This document shows positions 34,687 to 43,930 of a stretch of 56,010 nucleotides of DNA, piece by piece. This DNA comes from Novosphingobium sp. (GTDB lineage Bacteria; Pseudomonadota; Alphaproteobacteria; Sphingomonadales; Sphingomonadaceae), in the NCBI RefSeq assembly GCF_030699305.1, contig NZ_JAUYNB010000003.1:1-56010 (forward strand), in the 5' to 3' direction. Position 1 is the stretch's first letter. Every line of letters begins with the position of its first letter. Made by a program: the position numbers and the translations under genes. Under the pieces are notes generated by a model. That model saw only the letters and a program-made list of their open reading frames with translations, was not told the DNA's origin and ran no database searches.

Positions 34687-34907
34687 GCCGCGCGATGAAC
34701 ATCAAGCTGACCGAGGCCGAAGTGCTGGCGGAATGCAAGACCCGCAACGTCAAGGTCAGCGCGATCGAACCGCTGCCCGGTGTCGGGACGCATCTGGTGT
34801 GCGTGACCATCGAAGGCGCGGACGAAATCCGCGCCCGGCTGAAAAAGCACCTGATCATCGGCAACGTGAAACGCTTTCCGTTCTACCGCGTTCCCGGCGC
34901 CTGGTAG
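34683..34907 (+). CDS. Small protein of unknown function, second of a cluster
   Basis: 74 residues with alternating strand/helix character: IKLTEAEVLAECKTRNVKVSAIEPLPG, VCVTIEGADEIRARLKKHLI, KRFPFYRVPGAW. The start at 34683 overlaps the previous stop (ATGA); an inner ATG at residue 5 is an alternative. The compact, charged sequence without a signal peptide suggests a cytosolic protein. It is not a family I can name. Confidence 0.7.
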   Translation: MSRAMNIKLTEAEVLAECKTRNVKVSAIEPLPGVGTHLVCVTIEGADEIRARLKKHLIIGNVKRFPFYRVPGAW

Positions 34908-34949
34908 GGGCTTTTCCGCTGGCCTTGCTTCTGGCAAGGCTGGCGGACC

Positions 34950-35129
34950 ATGGCTGACATCATCAACCTTCGGATGGCCCGCAAGGCCCGCGCGCGCGGC
35001 GAAGCCCAGACAGTGGCAGCCGAAAACCGCGCCCGGTTCGGGCAGGACAAGGCCAGCCGCAGCAAGCGTCAGCTTGATACTGCGCGCGCCGCACGATTGA
35101 TCGACGGCGCGCGGCGCGAGGACGATTGA
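34950..35129 (+). CDS. DUF4169 family small basic protein
   Basis: 59 residues. It begins MADIINLRMARKARARGEAQ and continues with Arg/Lys/Ala-rich helix (NRARFGQDKASRSKRQL) to DGARRED: the NLRxARKxxxR opening is what I know as DUF4169, found in alphaproteobacteria, function unknown. The strong positive charge suggests contact with nucleic acid or ribosome. It was found by reading the frame directly since it is very short. Its stop overlaps the next ATG as TGATG. Confidence 0.75.
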   Translation: MADIINLRMARKARARGEAQTVAAENRARFGQDKASRSKRQLDTARAARLIDGARREDD

Positions 35130-35332
35130 TGCGCACCACGTATGACAACGCCACCGTCCGGCTGTACCACCTCGACAGTGCCAGCGAAGGCGGCGCGGCG
35201 ACCACGCTGTGCTATGCCCCGCTGGCAGAGGCACTGGCGATGGCCGCCGCCCAGCCCGAAGAGATGCAGGACGGCCTGTTCATCGCCACCGACAACGATG
35301 TGGTGGCGTATCTGGACCTGATCGGGCAATAG
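35129..35332 (+). CDS. Small protein of unknown function
   Basis: 67 residues, beta/alpha in appearance (TYDNATVRLYHLDSAS, then helix LAEALAMAAAQPEEM, then LFIATDNDVVAYLDL). It is acidic, in contrast to its basic DUF4169 neighbour, to which it is translationally coupled (TGATG). A basic/acidic small pair from one transcript could form a complex, but that is only inference. Confidence 0.7.
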   Translation: MRTTYDNATVRLYHLDSASEGGAATTLCYAPLAEALAMAAAQPEEMQDGLFIATDNDVVAYLDLIGQ

Positions 35333-35340
35333 CGCCGCCG

Positions 35341-35835
35341 ATGAAGCTTCGTTTCACTGCTGCCATGCTTGCACTGGCCGCGTTGGCCGCCCCGGCCAGC
35401 GCCCGCGACGCGCTGGGGATGTTCGGCGATTGGGGCGCGTTCCGCGATCCCGCCGTGCCGCGCTGCTATGCGATTGCCAAAGCCGCCCCGTCCACCTTGC
35501 GGCGCGATTACCAGCCTTATGCCGATGTGGCGTTCTGGCCGAAGCAGGGCGTGCGCGGGCAAGTTCACTTTCGCCTGTCGCGCAAACTGGCGGGCAATTC
35601 CGCGATCACGCTCAGCATCAGCGGCCAGAAGATCGCGCTGACCGGCGGCGGCGGTGATGCCTGGGCGCCGGACAAGCGCGCCGATGCGGCGATCATCGCG
35701 GCGATGCGCTCCGCCCGCGAAATGACCGTCAGCGCGCGCGATGCGAGCGGCCGGGGCTTTTCCAACACGTGGACTTTGGCCGGGGCGGCCACCGCCATGG
35801 ATGCCGCCGCCGTGGGATGCGCGGCCATTCGCTAG
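35341..35835 (+). CDS. Exported protein related to invasion-associated locus B (IalB)
   Basis: 164 residues with a signal peptide ([21 protein letters not shown], cut before RD). The mature part shows [10 protein letters not shown]...RCYAIAKA, later [17 protein letters not shown], and a late Cys in VGCAAIR; the W...CY opening and the beta-rich middle resemble the IalB family of periplasmic proteins, whose role is not settled. The ATG lies 8 bases after the previous stop, so it belongs to the same transcript as the small-protein cluster. Confidence 0.7.
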   Translation: MKLRFTAAMLALAALAAPASARDALGMFGDWGAFRDPAVPRCYAIAKAAPSTLRRDYQPYADVAFWPKQGVRGQVHFRLSRKLAGNSAITLSISGQKIALTGGGGDAWAPDKRADAAIIAAMRSAREMTVSARDASGRGFSNTWTLAGAATAMDAAAVGCAAIR

Positions 35836-35870
35836 CTTTTGCGGGGCGATGGCCCTATAGCGCGCGGCTT

Positions 35871-37124
35871 ATGGCCGATACTGCACTAATGCCCATCCCC
35901 GGACAGATTGATCCGGTGCCCACCCCTCGCGACATCACCCCGCGCGCCGATGGCCGCGTCGACTTGCTCGGCCTGCCCCGCCTGCGCATCGCCGAACTGT
36001 TCGCCGCTGCCGGACTGGATGCCAAGGCGGCGAAGCTGCGCGCCAAGCAGGTGTTCCACTGGCTCTATCACCGCGGTGTCACCGATTTCGATGCGATGAC
36101 CGATATCGCCAAGACGATGCGGCCTTGGCTGGCCGAACGCTTCGTGATCGGACGGCCGGAAATCGTGCTGGCCCAGCATTCGACCGACGGCACCCGCAAG
36201 TGGCTGCTCAAAACCGATGACGGCCACGAATACGAAATGGTGTTCATCCCCGATGCGGACCGGGGCACGCTGTGCGTGTCCAGTCAGGTCGGCTGCACGC
36301 TCAATTGCCGGTTCTGCCACACCGGCACGATGCGGCTGGTGCGCAACCTGACGCCGGGCGAGATCGTCGGCCAGGTCATGCTGGCGCGCGATGCGCTGGG
36401 CGAATGGCCCAAGGGTTCGATGGCCGGGCTGGACGAGGTCGAGGACGAGGATGGCGGCGGATATACCCCCGATGGCCGCCTGCTGACCAACATCGTGATG
36501 ATGGGCATGGGCGAGCCGCTCTACAACTTCGACAACGTCCGCGATGCGCTGAAGCTGGTGATGGACGGCGATGGGCTGGCGCTGTCAAAGCGCCGGATCA
36601 CCCTGTCGACCAGCGGCGTCGTGCCGATGATGGCCCGCTGCGGCGCCGAAATCGGCGTCAATCTGGCCGTTTCGCTCCACGCCACCAACAAGGCCGTGCG
36701 CGATGAAATCGTGCCGATCAACCGCAAGTATGGGCTGGAAGAACTGCTGGCAGCCTGCGCCGATTACCCCGGTGCGTCGAACGCGCGGCGCATCACGTTT
36801 GAATACGTGATGTTGAAGGACAAGAACGACAGCGATGCCGACGCGCGCGAACTGGTGCGGCTGATCAAGCAATACCGGCTGCCCGCGAAGGTCAACCTGA
36901 TCCCGTTCAACCCCTGGCCCGGCGCGATCTATGAATGCTCCACCCCCGAACGGGTCCGGCGCTTTTCCGACATCGTGTTCGAAGCCGGGATCAGCGCGCC
37001 CGTTCGCACCCCGCGCGGCCGCGATATCGACGCGGCCTGCGGCCAGCTGAAAACCGCCGCCCAGAAAATGAGCCGCGCCGAACTGGACCGGCTGGCCGAT
37101 GAAAAGCAGGCCGCGCTGGGCTAA
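35871..37124 (+). CDS. rlmN: Dual-specificity 23S rRNA/tRNA C2-adenine methyltransferase RlmN
   Basis: Radical-SAM enzyme that methylates A2503 of 23S rRNA and A37 of some tRNAs. The 417-residue protein has the cluster motif [13 protein letters not shown] (CxxxCxxC), [12 protein letters not shown], and the late catalytic-Cys region in the C-terminal part. The N-terminal accessory region ([21 protein letters not shown]) fits RlmN. Its ATG at 35871 is preceded by no strong Shine-Dalgarno, but the conserved sequence starts soon after. The stop overlaps the convergent PhzF-like gene by 4 bases. Confidence 0.95.
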   Translation: MADTALMPIPGQIDPVPTPRDITPRADGRVDLLGLPRLRIAELFAAAGLDAKAAKLRAKQVFHWLYHRGVTDFDAMTDIAKTMRPWLAERFVIGRPEIVLAQHSTDGTRKWLLKTDDGHEYEMVFIPDADRGTLCVSSQVGCTLNCRFCHTGTMRLVRNLTPGEIVGQVMLARDALGEWPKGSMAGLDEVEDEDGGGYTPDGRLLTNIVMMGMGEPLYNFDNVRDALKLVMDGDGLALSKRRITLSTSGVVPMMARCGAEIGVNLAVSLHATNKAVRDEIVPINRKYGLEELLAACADYPGASNARRITFEYVMLKDKNDSDADARELVRLIKQYRLPAKVNLIPFNPWPGAIYECSTPERVRRFSDIVFEAGISAPVRTPRGRDIDAACGQLKTAAQKMSRAELDRLADEKQAALG

Positions 37125-37954
37125 TCCAGTGCGGCACCCGCCGCGATCGTATCCACGCGCCCGCCAATCCAGACCGCACCGTCCGCTTCGATCCGGCAAT
37201 GCACGCGCCCGTCCGCGCCAATCTGCTGCCCTTGCCCCGCCACGTAAGCGTTCTGTGCCAGCCCGCTGCCGAACAGGTATTGCGCGGTGGCGGCGTTGAG
37301 GCTGCCAGTGACGGGATCTTCCTTCAGTTCGCCATTGGCATTGGCGAAGAACGCCCGCACTTCCCACGCCGGATCAGCGCCAGCGTGCGGCCCGACCAGC
37401 CCGACGTCGGTCCCCGTTGGCGCGCGGGCGACCGGCTGGGCGGCGAGCACATCGGCGGCTGAGCGCAGCCGCAGCAGCTTCCACCCCGGCCCGTTGTTGG
37501 CGTGGACCGCATCGACAATCGCGGCCTCAGCCACTCCGGTAAGCCGTGCGACTTCCGCGCGTTCGTCCGCCGCCAGCGGTCCATCCCGCAGCAGCGGCGG
37601 GGCCTTGAACGCCAGCCGGTCAGCCTCGATCCGCACTTCGACCAGCCCGACCCCGCATTCCTGCACCACCACGCCCGCGCGTTTCGGCTGGCCCCCGGCG
37701 CGCAGCCACGCGTGCGCGGTGCCCAGTGTCGGATGCCCGGCGAACGGCAGTTCCCCCGCCGGATAGAAAATCCGCACGCGGTAATCGGCAACGGGATCGG
37801 TCGGCGGCAACAGGAAGGTGCATTCCGAAAACCCGATCCAGCGGGTCAGTTGCAGCATCGCCTCCGCGCTCATGCCATCCGCGCCGTGGACCACCCCCAG
37901 CGGATTGCCCGCCATCGCCCGCGCCCCGAACACATCGACCAGATCAAGCTTCAT
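37121..37954 (-). CDS. PhzF family isomerase/epimerase-like protein
   Basis: 277 residues of the diaminopimelate-epimerase fold family. The catalytic Glu44 lies in [12 protein letters not shown], the family signature [19 protein letters not shown] follows, and the second half repeats the fold ([17 protein letters not shown]). Members such as PhzF isomerise small cyclic acids, but most have no known substrate; no phenazine genes are nearby. It faces rlmN and shares 4 bases with its end. Confidence 0.9.
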   Translation of the reverse strand: MKLDLVDVFGARAMAGNPLGVVHGADGMSAEAMLQLTRWIGFSECTFLLPPTDPVADYRVRIFYPAGELPFAGHPTLGTAHAWLRAGGQPKRAGVVVQECGVGLVEVRIEADRLAFKAPPLLRDGPLAADERAEVARLTGVAEAAIVDAVHANNGPGWKLLRLRSAADVLAAQPVARAPTGTDVGLVGPHAGADPAWEVRAFFANANGELKEDPVTGSLNAATAQYLFGSGLAQNAYVAGQGQQIGADGRVHCRIEADGAVWIGGRVDTIAAGAALD

Positions 37955-38120
37955 TCGCCGCGCTCCGTCACTTGTCCAACTATCCGCCCAGCAGCGCTAA
38001 CCGTTCATCGCGCGAAGGCAACCTCGATGCGCTGCGGACCACAAAAGCCGTCATCTACCCATAGGCCTTTCGTCCCGCCCCGATTGACGGGACCAACCAT
38101 AATCCGCACAGATTGGCGCG

Positions 38121-38873
38121 ATGACCCGTCCCGCCGTTCTCATTACCGGAGGCGCCAAGCGCATCGGCGCCGTGCTGACCCGCACGTTTGCCGCTGCGGG
38201 CTGGCACGTGGTGATCCACGTCAAGGATTCCGGCCCCGATGCGGAAAGGCTGGCCGCCACGCTGCCATCGGCCGAAGTGGTCACCTGCGATCTGACCGAT
38301 CCCGCCGCCGCCGCCGCGATGATCAAGCAGCTCGCCGCGCGGCTGGATGACTGGCGCGTGCTGGTGAACTGCGCCGCCGTGTTCAACCTCGATACCGCGC
38401 GGGAAATCGACCACGCGACCTATGTCGAGGCGGTGACCGTCAACGCTGAAAGCCCGGCGCGGATGGCGCAGGCGTTCCTGGCCCATGCCCGCACGAATGG
38501 TGGCCGCCGGGTGATCAATTTCCTCGATCAGAAGCTGCGCAACCCCAACCCCGATTTCTTCAGCTACACGATGGCCAAGCACGGGCTGGCGGCGGCGACG
38601 ACAATGCTGGCGATGGCGCAGGACCGCACGGAGGACCGCATCTATGGTCTGGCTCCCGGCGCGATGATGGCCAGTTTCGATCAGGCACCGGAAGAGCACG
38701 AAGTCAGCGGGCGGATGAACCTGCTGCGGCGGCTGACCGATCCGCAGGAACTGGCCGACGCCGCGCTGTGGCTGGCGCAAGGCTGGCTGGCCAGCGGCGA
38801 GACGCTCTATATCGATTCGGGCCAGCACCTGCTGGCGCAGCCGCGCGATGTGCTCTACCTCGCGCGGGCATGA
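38121..38873 (+). CDS. Pteridine-reductase-like short-chain dehydrogenase (FolM/PTR1 type)
   Basis: 250-residue SDR. The cofactor loop is LITGGAKRIGAVL, with the KR after the glycines typical of NADPH-dependent FolM/PTR1; NCAAVF is the NNAG equivalent. The active site has YTMAKHG (Tyr and Lys), and the usual serine position is Asp (NFLDQKL), also as in FolM/PTR1. It probably reduces a dihydropterin or similar compound. Its stop overlaps the next gene (ATGA). A folE gene lies elsewhere in the window. Confidence 0.82.
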   Translation: MTRPAVLITGGAKRIGAVLTRTFAAAGWHVVIHVKDSGPDAERLAATLPSAEVVTCDLTDPAAAAAMIKQLAARLDDWRVLVNCAAVFNLDTAREIDHATYVEAVTVNAESPARMAQAFLAHARTNGGRRVINFLDQKLRNPNPDFFSYTMAKHGLAAATTMLAMAQDRTEDRIYGLAPGAMMASFDQAPEEHEVSGRMNLLRRLTDPQELADAALWLAQGWLASGETLYIDSGQHLLAQPRDVLYLARA

Positions 38874-39457
38874 TTCCCGAACCGCTCAGCATTTTCGCCG
38901 CCTCCACGGTTGTCGTCGCCCTCGCCGAAATCGGCGACAAGACGATGCTGCTCGCCATTGTCCTGGCCGCGCGGCTGCGCGCGCCCTGGCAGATTCTGGC
39001 GGGCATATTCGTTGCGACCATTGCCAACCATGGGCTGGCGGCACTGATCGGACAGGAAGTGGCCGGGCTGCTCGATGCGCAGTGGTTCCGGATCACGGTT
39101 GCGCTGGGGTTCATCGCCATGGCCGCGTGGACGCTGGTGCCGGACAAACTGGACGATGACGAGGAAGGCTTCCGCCAGCGCGGCGGCGCGTTCCTGACCA
39201 CGGCGGTCGCGTTCTTCCTGGTCGAAATGGGCGACAAGACCCAGATCGCCACAATCGCGCTCGGCGCGCAGTATCAGAGCGTCGCCATCGTCGCGGCCGG
39301 GACCACGCTGGGGATGATGCTGGCCAACGCCCCGGCGGTGTTCCTGGGCGAGGAACTGGTCAAGCGCGTGTCGCTGAACGCCACCCGCATCGCCGCCGCG
39401 CTGTTGTTCCTGGCACTGGGACTGTGGCAGCTTGCAGTAATCCTCGGCTGGCTGTGA
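38870..39457 (+). CDS. GDT1/TMEM165 family cation transporter
   Basis: 195-residue membrane protein with six predicted helices in two halves. Each half has the hallmark ExGDKT motif: LAEIGDKTMLLAI near the N-terminus and LVEMGDKTQIATI in the middle. The family (UPF0016) exports manganese or calcium. The central cytosolic loop is acidic (PDKLDDDEEGF). It overlaps the pteridine-reductase-like gene by ATGA, an unexpected coupling. No manganese riboswitch is possible here since the start sits inside the previous gene. Confidence 0.93.
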   Translation: MIPEPLSIFAASTVVVALAEIGDKTMLLAIVLAARLRAPWQILAGIFVATIANHGLAALIGQEVAGLLDAQWFRITVALGFIAMAAWTLVPDKLDDDEEGFRQRGGAFLTTAVAFFLVEMGDKTQIATIALGAQYQSVAIVAAGTTLGMMLANAPAVFLGEELVKRVSLNATRIAAALLFLALGLWQLAVILGWL

Positions 39458-39509
39458 CACTGGCGCAATAGGGCTTGTTTCCGACCGCAGGAGGCATAGT
39501 CTTGCCCCC

Positions 39510-40778
39510 ATGTGGTTACTCGACAAGATGCTTCGCGCGCTGGTCCGGGACGGCCAGCTGGTCGTCACCGATTTTGACGGCAAGATTCACAGCTACGGCG
39601 ATCCCGCTGCCGATCCGGTGCGCATCCGCTTCACCGATAAAGGCGCGTCGTTCCACGTCGCGCGCGATCCGCGCATCGGCGCGGGCGAGGCCTATATGGA
39701 CGGGCGGCTGGTGGTCGAACCCCCGCACGACATCCGCGACATGGTGCTGCTGGTCATGCGCAATGCCAACCGGTCCGGCGGCAATATCAAGCCGCCCGGC
39801 AAGCTGCGCCGCGCACTCGATTGGGCCGCTGCCAAGGGCGACCAGATCAACCTGCGGGCCAAGGCCAGCACCAATGTCACCCACCACTATGACCTGACGC
39901 GTGAATTCTATGAGCTGTTCCTCGATGAGGACCGGCAATACACGATGGCCTATTTCCGCGATCCGGCCAATTCGCTCGAACGCGCGCAGATCGACAAGCA
40001 GGCGCTGATCGCGGCCAAACTGCGGCTGGAACCGGGCCGGGCCGAAGGGATGCGCCTGCTCGATATCGGCTGCGGCTGGGGCGGGTTGGGACTGTATCTC
40101 AACCGCCATTTCGGGATCGAGGTGCTGGGCGTTTCGCTCGCCCCCGATCAGGTCCGCTTCGCCAACGAACGGGCACAGGCAGCGGGCGTCGCCGACCGGG
40201 TAAAGTTCCAGCTGATCGATTACCGCGACGTCACCGGCCAGTTCGACCGGATCACCAGCGTCGGGATGATCGAACACGTCGGCGCGCCGCACTTTGGCGA
40301 ATACTTTGCCAAGACAAACGAGCTGCTGGCCGATGACGGCATCATGCTTACCCACACCATCGGCCGCACCGGCCCGCCCGGCACGACCGACAAGTGGACC
40401 CGCAAGTACATCTTCCCCGGCGGCTACATCCCGGCGATGAGCGAACTGGTTGCCGCGCTGGAGCGCACCAAGTGGGAAATCGCGGATATCGAGGTCTTGC
40501 GCTATCACTACGCCCACACCCTGGCCGAATGGTATGCCCGCGCGAGTCGGCATGAGGCAGAGATCACGGCGCTCTATGACGCGCGGCTGTTCCGGATGTG
40601 GCAGTTCTATCTGGCCGGAGCAGAGCAAAGCTTTCGCTCAGGCGGAATGGTCAATTTCCACATCCAGTCGGTCAAGCGCCGCGATGCCGTGCCGATGACC
40701 CGCGATTACATCGGCGCCGAAGCCGCGCGGCTGGCGGCGCTGGATGAAGCGCCGGAGTGGCATCTGGCCCGCGATTGA
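39510..40778 (+). CDS. cfa: Cyclopropane-fatty-acyl-phospholipid synthase family methyltransferase
   Basis: 422 residues. The N-terminal domain (to about 115) handles lipid, and the catalytic part begins at THHYDLTREFYELFLDEDRQYTMAYF. Motif I is LLDIGCGWGGLGLYL; VGMIEHVG and the HTIGRTGPPGTTDKWTRKYIF segment are typical of Cfa. It adds a methylene bridge to unsaturated acyl chains of membrane lipids with SAM as donor. It may instead be one of the Cfa-like enzymes making other branched lipids. It stands alone, 52 bases after the GDT1 gene. Confidence 0.9.
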   Translation: MWLLDKMLRALVRDGQLVVTDFDGKIHSYGDPAADPVRIRFTDKGASFHVARDPRIGAGEAYMDGRLVVEPPHDIRDMVLLVMRNANRSGGNIKPPGKLRRALDWAAAKGDQINLRAKASTNVTHHYDLTREFYELFLDEDRQYTMAYFRDPANSLERAQIDKQALIAAKLRLEPGRAEGMRLLDIGCGWGGLGLYLNRHFGIEVLGVSLAPDQVRFANERAQAAGVADRVKFQLIDYRDVTGQFDRITSVGMIEHVGAPHFGEYFAKTNELLADDGIMLTHTIGRTGPPGTTDKWTRKYIFPGGYIPAMSELVAALERTKWEIADIEVLRYHYAHTLAEWYARASRHEAEITALYDARLFRMWQFYLAGAEQSFRSGGMVNFHIQSVKRRDAVPMTRDYIGAEAARLAALDEAPEWHLARD

Positions 40779-40955
40779 TCCTCCCCGTTCCGGCGATGGG
40801 GGACCATGCGCAGCGTGGTGGAGCGGCACGCGCAGGTAGCTGGCGCCGCGGTTTTCATTTCCGCTTTGACCATCGCCTTCCTCCCCTTGCCGTCACGGCC
40901 CCCATGGCTTAGGGGCGCGCTGCAATCCTAACGTCAACGCAGTGGAACTCCAGCC

Positions 40956-42170
40956 ATGTCGGATATCAAGAAAGTCGTCCTCGCTTATTCCGGCGGCCTC
41001 GACACCTCGGTCATCCTCAAGTGGCTGCAAGTCACCTACAACTGCGAAGTGATCACCTTCACCGCCGATCTTGGGCAGGGTGAGGAACTGGAACCGGCGC
41101 GCGCCAAGGCCAAGCTGATGGGCCTGCCCGATGCGAACATCTATATCGACGACCTGCGCGAGGAATTCGTGCGCGATTTCGTTTTCCCGATGATGCGCGC
41201 CAACGCCCGTTACGAGGGCGATTACCTGCTCGGCACCTCCATCGCCCGCCCGCTGATTTCCAAGCGCCTGATCGAGATCGCGCATGAAACCGGCGCGGAT
41301 GCCATCGCCCACGGCGCGACCGGCAAGGGCAACGATCAGGTGCGGTTCGAGTTGTCGGCCTATGCGCTGGACCCGAACATCAAGGTCATCGCCCCCTGGC
41401 GCGAATGGGATCTGACCAGCCGCACCGCGCTGATCGAGTGGGCCGAACAGCACCAGATCCCGGTGCCCAAGGACAAGCGCGGCGAAAGCCCGTTTTCGAC
41501 CGACGCGAACCTGCTCCACACCAGTAGCGAGGGCAAAGTGCTGGAAGATCCGTGGGAAGAAACCCCGGACTATGTCTATTCGCGCACGGTCAACCCGGAA
41601 GACGCGCCCGACGCGCCGGAATATATCACGATCGATTTCGAACGCGGTGACGGCGTGGCACTGAACGGCACGGCCATGAGCCCGGCCACACTGCTCACGG
41701 AACTGAACGAGCTGGGCCGCAAGCACGGCATCGGCCGCCTCGATCTGGTCGAAAACCGCTTCGTCGGTATGAAGAGCCGCGGGATGTACGAAACCCCCGG
41801 CGGCGAAATCTATGCCCGCGCGCACCGCGGCATCGAACAGATCACGCTCGATCGCGGCGCGGCGCATCTGAAGGATGAGCTGATGCCCAAGTATGCCGAG
41901 CTGATCTACAACGGCTTCTGGTTCGCGCCGGAACGCGAAATGCTCCAGGCCGCAATCGACCACAGCCAGGAAAAGGTCTCCGGCACCGTCCGGCTGAAAC
42001 TGTACAAGGGTCAGGCCTCGGTCGTGGGCCGCAAGTCGCCCAATTCGCTGTACTCGGAACGCCACGTGACGTTCGAGGACGATGCCGGGGCTTATGACCA
42101 GAAGGACGCGGCCGGCTTCATCAAGCTTAACGCACTCCGGTTGCGCCTCTTGGCGCAGCGGGACCGCTAA
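40956..42170 (+). CDS. argG: Argininosuccinate synthase
   Basis: Condenses citrulline with aspartate in arginine synthesis. The 404-residue protein starts [21 protein letters not shown] with the N-type ATP pyrophosphatase P-loop SGGLDTS, and has [15 protein letters not shown], the aspartate/citrulline segment and [13 protein letters not shown]. The N-terminus is normal. It is the last secure gene before an 851-base gap, and a long hairpin with DnaA-box sequences follows 55 bases after its stop. Confidence 0.97.
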   Translation: MSDIKKVVLAYSGGLDTSVILKWLQVTYNCEVITFTADLGQGEELEPARAKAKLMGLPDANIYIDDLREEFVRDFVFPMMRANARYEGDYLLGTSIARPLISKRLIEIAHETGADAIAHGATGKGNDQVRFELSAYALDPNIKVIAPWREWDLTSRTALIEWAEQHQIPVPKDKRGESPFSTDANLLHTSSEGKVLEDPWEETPDYVYSRTVNPEDAPDAPEYITIDFERGDGVALNGTAMSPATLLTELNELGRKHGIGRLDLVENRFVGMKSRGMYETPGGEIYARAHRGIEQITLDRGAAHLKDELMPKYAELIYNGFWFAPEREMLQAAIDHSQEKVSGTVRLKLYKGQASVVGRKSPNSLYSERHVTFEDDAGAYDQKDAAGFIKLNALRLRLLAQRDR

Positions 42171-42220
42171 GCGCGAGAAAACCGCGTCGTTTGACGGCGT
42201 ATCCTGATTCTGTCCACAGC

Positions 42221-42273
42221 AAGGACCGAGTTATCCACCGCCAAAACGGCGACCTGTGGATAACTCGGCCCTT
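42221..42273. repeat. Long hairpin built from two opposed DnaA-box-like sequences
   Basis: CCGAGTTATCCAC (42226-42238) is perfectly complementary to GTGGATAACTCGG (42256-42268), and AAGG/CCTT extend the stem after a mismatch. The loop holds a second hairpin, CGCC-aaaa-CGGCG. The right arm includes TGTGGATAA, the exact complement of the consensus DnaA box TTATCCACA; the left arm has TTATCCACC. It could end argG transcription, bind DnaA, or both. No T-run follows. Confidence 0.65.
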
Positions 42274-42274
42274 G

Positions 42275-43021
42275 CCCGCTTGTGCGACTCAGCGATGAGG
42301 CGCAGCTTCAAGTCATCGAGAGGCTGAAAGCGAACTTGAAAATCCGGCAGGAAACTACTGGATTGAAAGGGAAAACAGAAACTTCAAGATACCGGCGGCG
42401 ATGCCCGCAGCAGTATCGGAAAACGCGCTTGGCACGCTCTTCGGAGCCGCCCAGCGAACCGCAGATGCAGCGATAGGCGCAAGGCTGGTTGACCGCTTCA
42501 GGGCGGCCGGAATGGATGAAAGGAAAGCGGCGCTTCGGCGCAGCGGAACGAAAATTCGGACTGGCAAGGCTGGAAGAAGTCACGGAACCGCCAGGTGGAG
42601 GGGAACGGCTTTCGGGCCACCAACCTCTGCCTGACGGGACCACCACGCCGGCAGCGAGACGCCGGGCGAGGAGCGCCGGTTCTTCTGAACCACCGGAGCG
42701 TGAGCGACAGAAACGGCAGGGAATGGCAGCAATGCCGGAACCAGCCGGGCCGGATGCCGCAAGGGATCACAACGGCCACTCTGCTGCGAACACCTTCGGG
42801 ACAGGCGGTCGCCCAACTCGACCGGAACCAAAGCAGGCGCGTGTGGGGCTGGCAGCGATGTCGGCCCCATTTGCGTATGGGCCGGGCGATTGCACACGCC
42901 CACGGTGATCCCGGTCGCGGCCTGCAACCCTACCATTTGTTACACATACCGCTTGCCACACCTCCCCGCCGCCGCGATATTGCGCGCCAAGGTGCCGCCC
43001 AGCGCACGCGGGAGAACAAGG
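42275..43021. other. Gap without a credible gene; several RNA-like hairpins
   Basis: No frame on either strand shows a recognisable protein; the open frames use AGG/AGA and other codons rare in the neighbours, and change frame without a clear start. The first 120 bases are clearly poorer in GC than the genome (many AAA and GAA runs). On the plus strand there are compact hairpins: GCGC-UUCG-GCGC near 42530, GGTTC-TTCT-GAACC near 42678-42691, GGCA-GCAA-TGCC near 42725-42736 and GGCCcCAT...ATGGGCC near 42863-42882. UUCG and GNRA loops hint at a structured RNA; a decayed mobile segment is the alternative. Confidence 0.4.
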
Positions 43022-43927
43022 ATGCAGGATTTCACCGGCCAGTTGGCCTTCATTACCGGCGGTGCCTCAGGCGCGGGCTTTGGCCAGGCGCAAGTGTTTG
43101 GCCGCGCGGGCTGCCGGATCGTGATTGCCGATATCCGCGCCGAAGCGGTTGAAACCGCGCGCGCCGCGCTCACCGCCGAGGGAATCGAAGTTCACGGCAT
43201 CGCGCTCGATATCACCGACCGCGCCGCTTATGCCGCTGCCGCCGATGAAGTGGAGCGCCTGTTCGGACAGGCCCCGACGCTGCTGTTCAACACGGCCGGC
43301 GTGAACAATTTCGGGCCGATCGAGAACACCACCTATGGCGATTTCGACTGGCTGATCGGGGTCAATCTGGGCGGCGTGGTCAACGGGATGGTCACCTTCG
43401 TGCCGCGCATGATCGCCAGCGGCAAGCCGGGCCACGTGGTCACGGTCGCCTCGCTCGGCGGGTTCACGGGTTCATCGCTGGCGGGGCCGTATTCGGCGGC
43501 CAAGGCGGCGGTGATCAACCTGATGGAAGGCTATGCCCAAGGCCTCGAAAAATACGGCATCGGCGTTTCGGTGGTCTGCCCGGCGAACATCAAGTCGAAC
43601 ATTGCCGAAGCCACCCTCACCCGCCCCGCCGCGTTCGGGACCAGCGGCTATGTAGAGGGGGCCGAAGCGATTGCCTCGCTCCAGTCGATCTATCAGCACG
43701 GGATGGAACCCACGGTGCTCGCGCAGCACGTGATGCAGGGCATCCGCGACAACGCGCTCTACATCATCCCCTACCCCGAAACGAAGGACATGCTGGACCA
43801 GCACTTCCGCGCGATCATCGAATCGATCCCGGCGATGGAGACCGATCCCGAAGGCGCGCAGCAGCGGATCGCCGCGCTGATGGAATGGGCTGCTGGCGGG
43901 GCAAAAGTATTCGTCCAGCCGAAGTAG
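43022..43927 (+). CDS. Short-chain dehydrogenase/reductase
   Basis: 301 residues with a classical SDR core: FITGGASGAGFG cofactor loop, IADIRAEAV (Asp at the end of strand 2, favouring NAD), FNTAGVNNFG, and the active site ASLGGFTGSS...YSAAKAAV with Ser, Tyr and Lys. A C-terminal extension of about 50 residues carries YIIPYPETKDMLDQHF. The substrate is unknown. The ATG at 43022 has AAGG just upstream and starts the conserved sequence; the longer open frame runs into the gap and is not supported. Confidence 0.9.
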   Translation: MQDFTGQLAFITGGASGAGFGQAQVFGRAGCRIVIADIRAEAVETARAALTAEGIEVHGIALDITDRAAYAAAADEVERLFGQAPTLLFNTAGVNNFGPIENTTYGDFDWLIGVNLGGVVNGMVTFVPRMIASGKPGHVVTVASLGGFTGSSLAGPYSAAKAAVINLMEGYAQGLEKYGIGVSVVCPANIKSNIAEATLTRPAAFGTSGYVEGAEAIASLQSIYQHGMEPTVLAQHVMQGIRDNALYIIPYPETKDMLDQHFRAIIESIPAMETDPEGAQQRIAALMEWAAGGAKVFVQPK

Positions 43928-43930
43928 GAT

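Noticed and set aside
42489..42908. 139-residue plus-strand open frame in the gap
   Set aside because: Pro/Arg/Gly-rich with rare AGG/AGA codons, no ribosome binding site and no family resemblance; openness is expected from GC content.
42275..43021. tmRNA, RNase P RNA or SRP RNA in the gap
   Set aside because: No tag-peptide frame, no GAGGAAAGTCC-type P4 core and no GGTCAGGTCCGGAAGG SRP loop are present on either strand.
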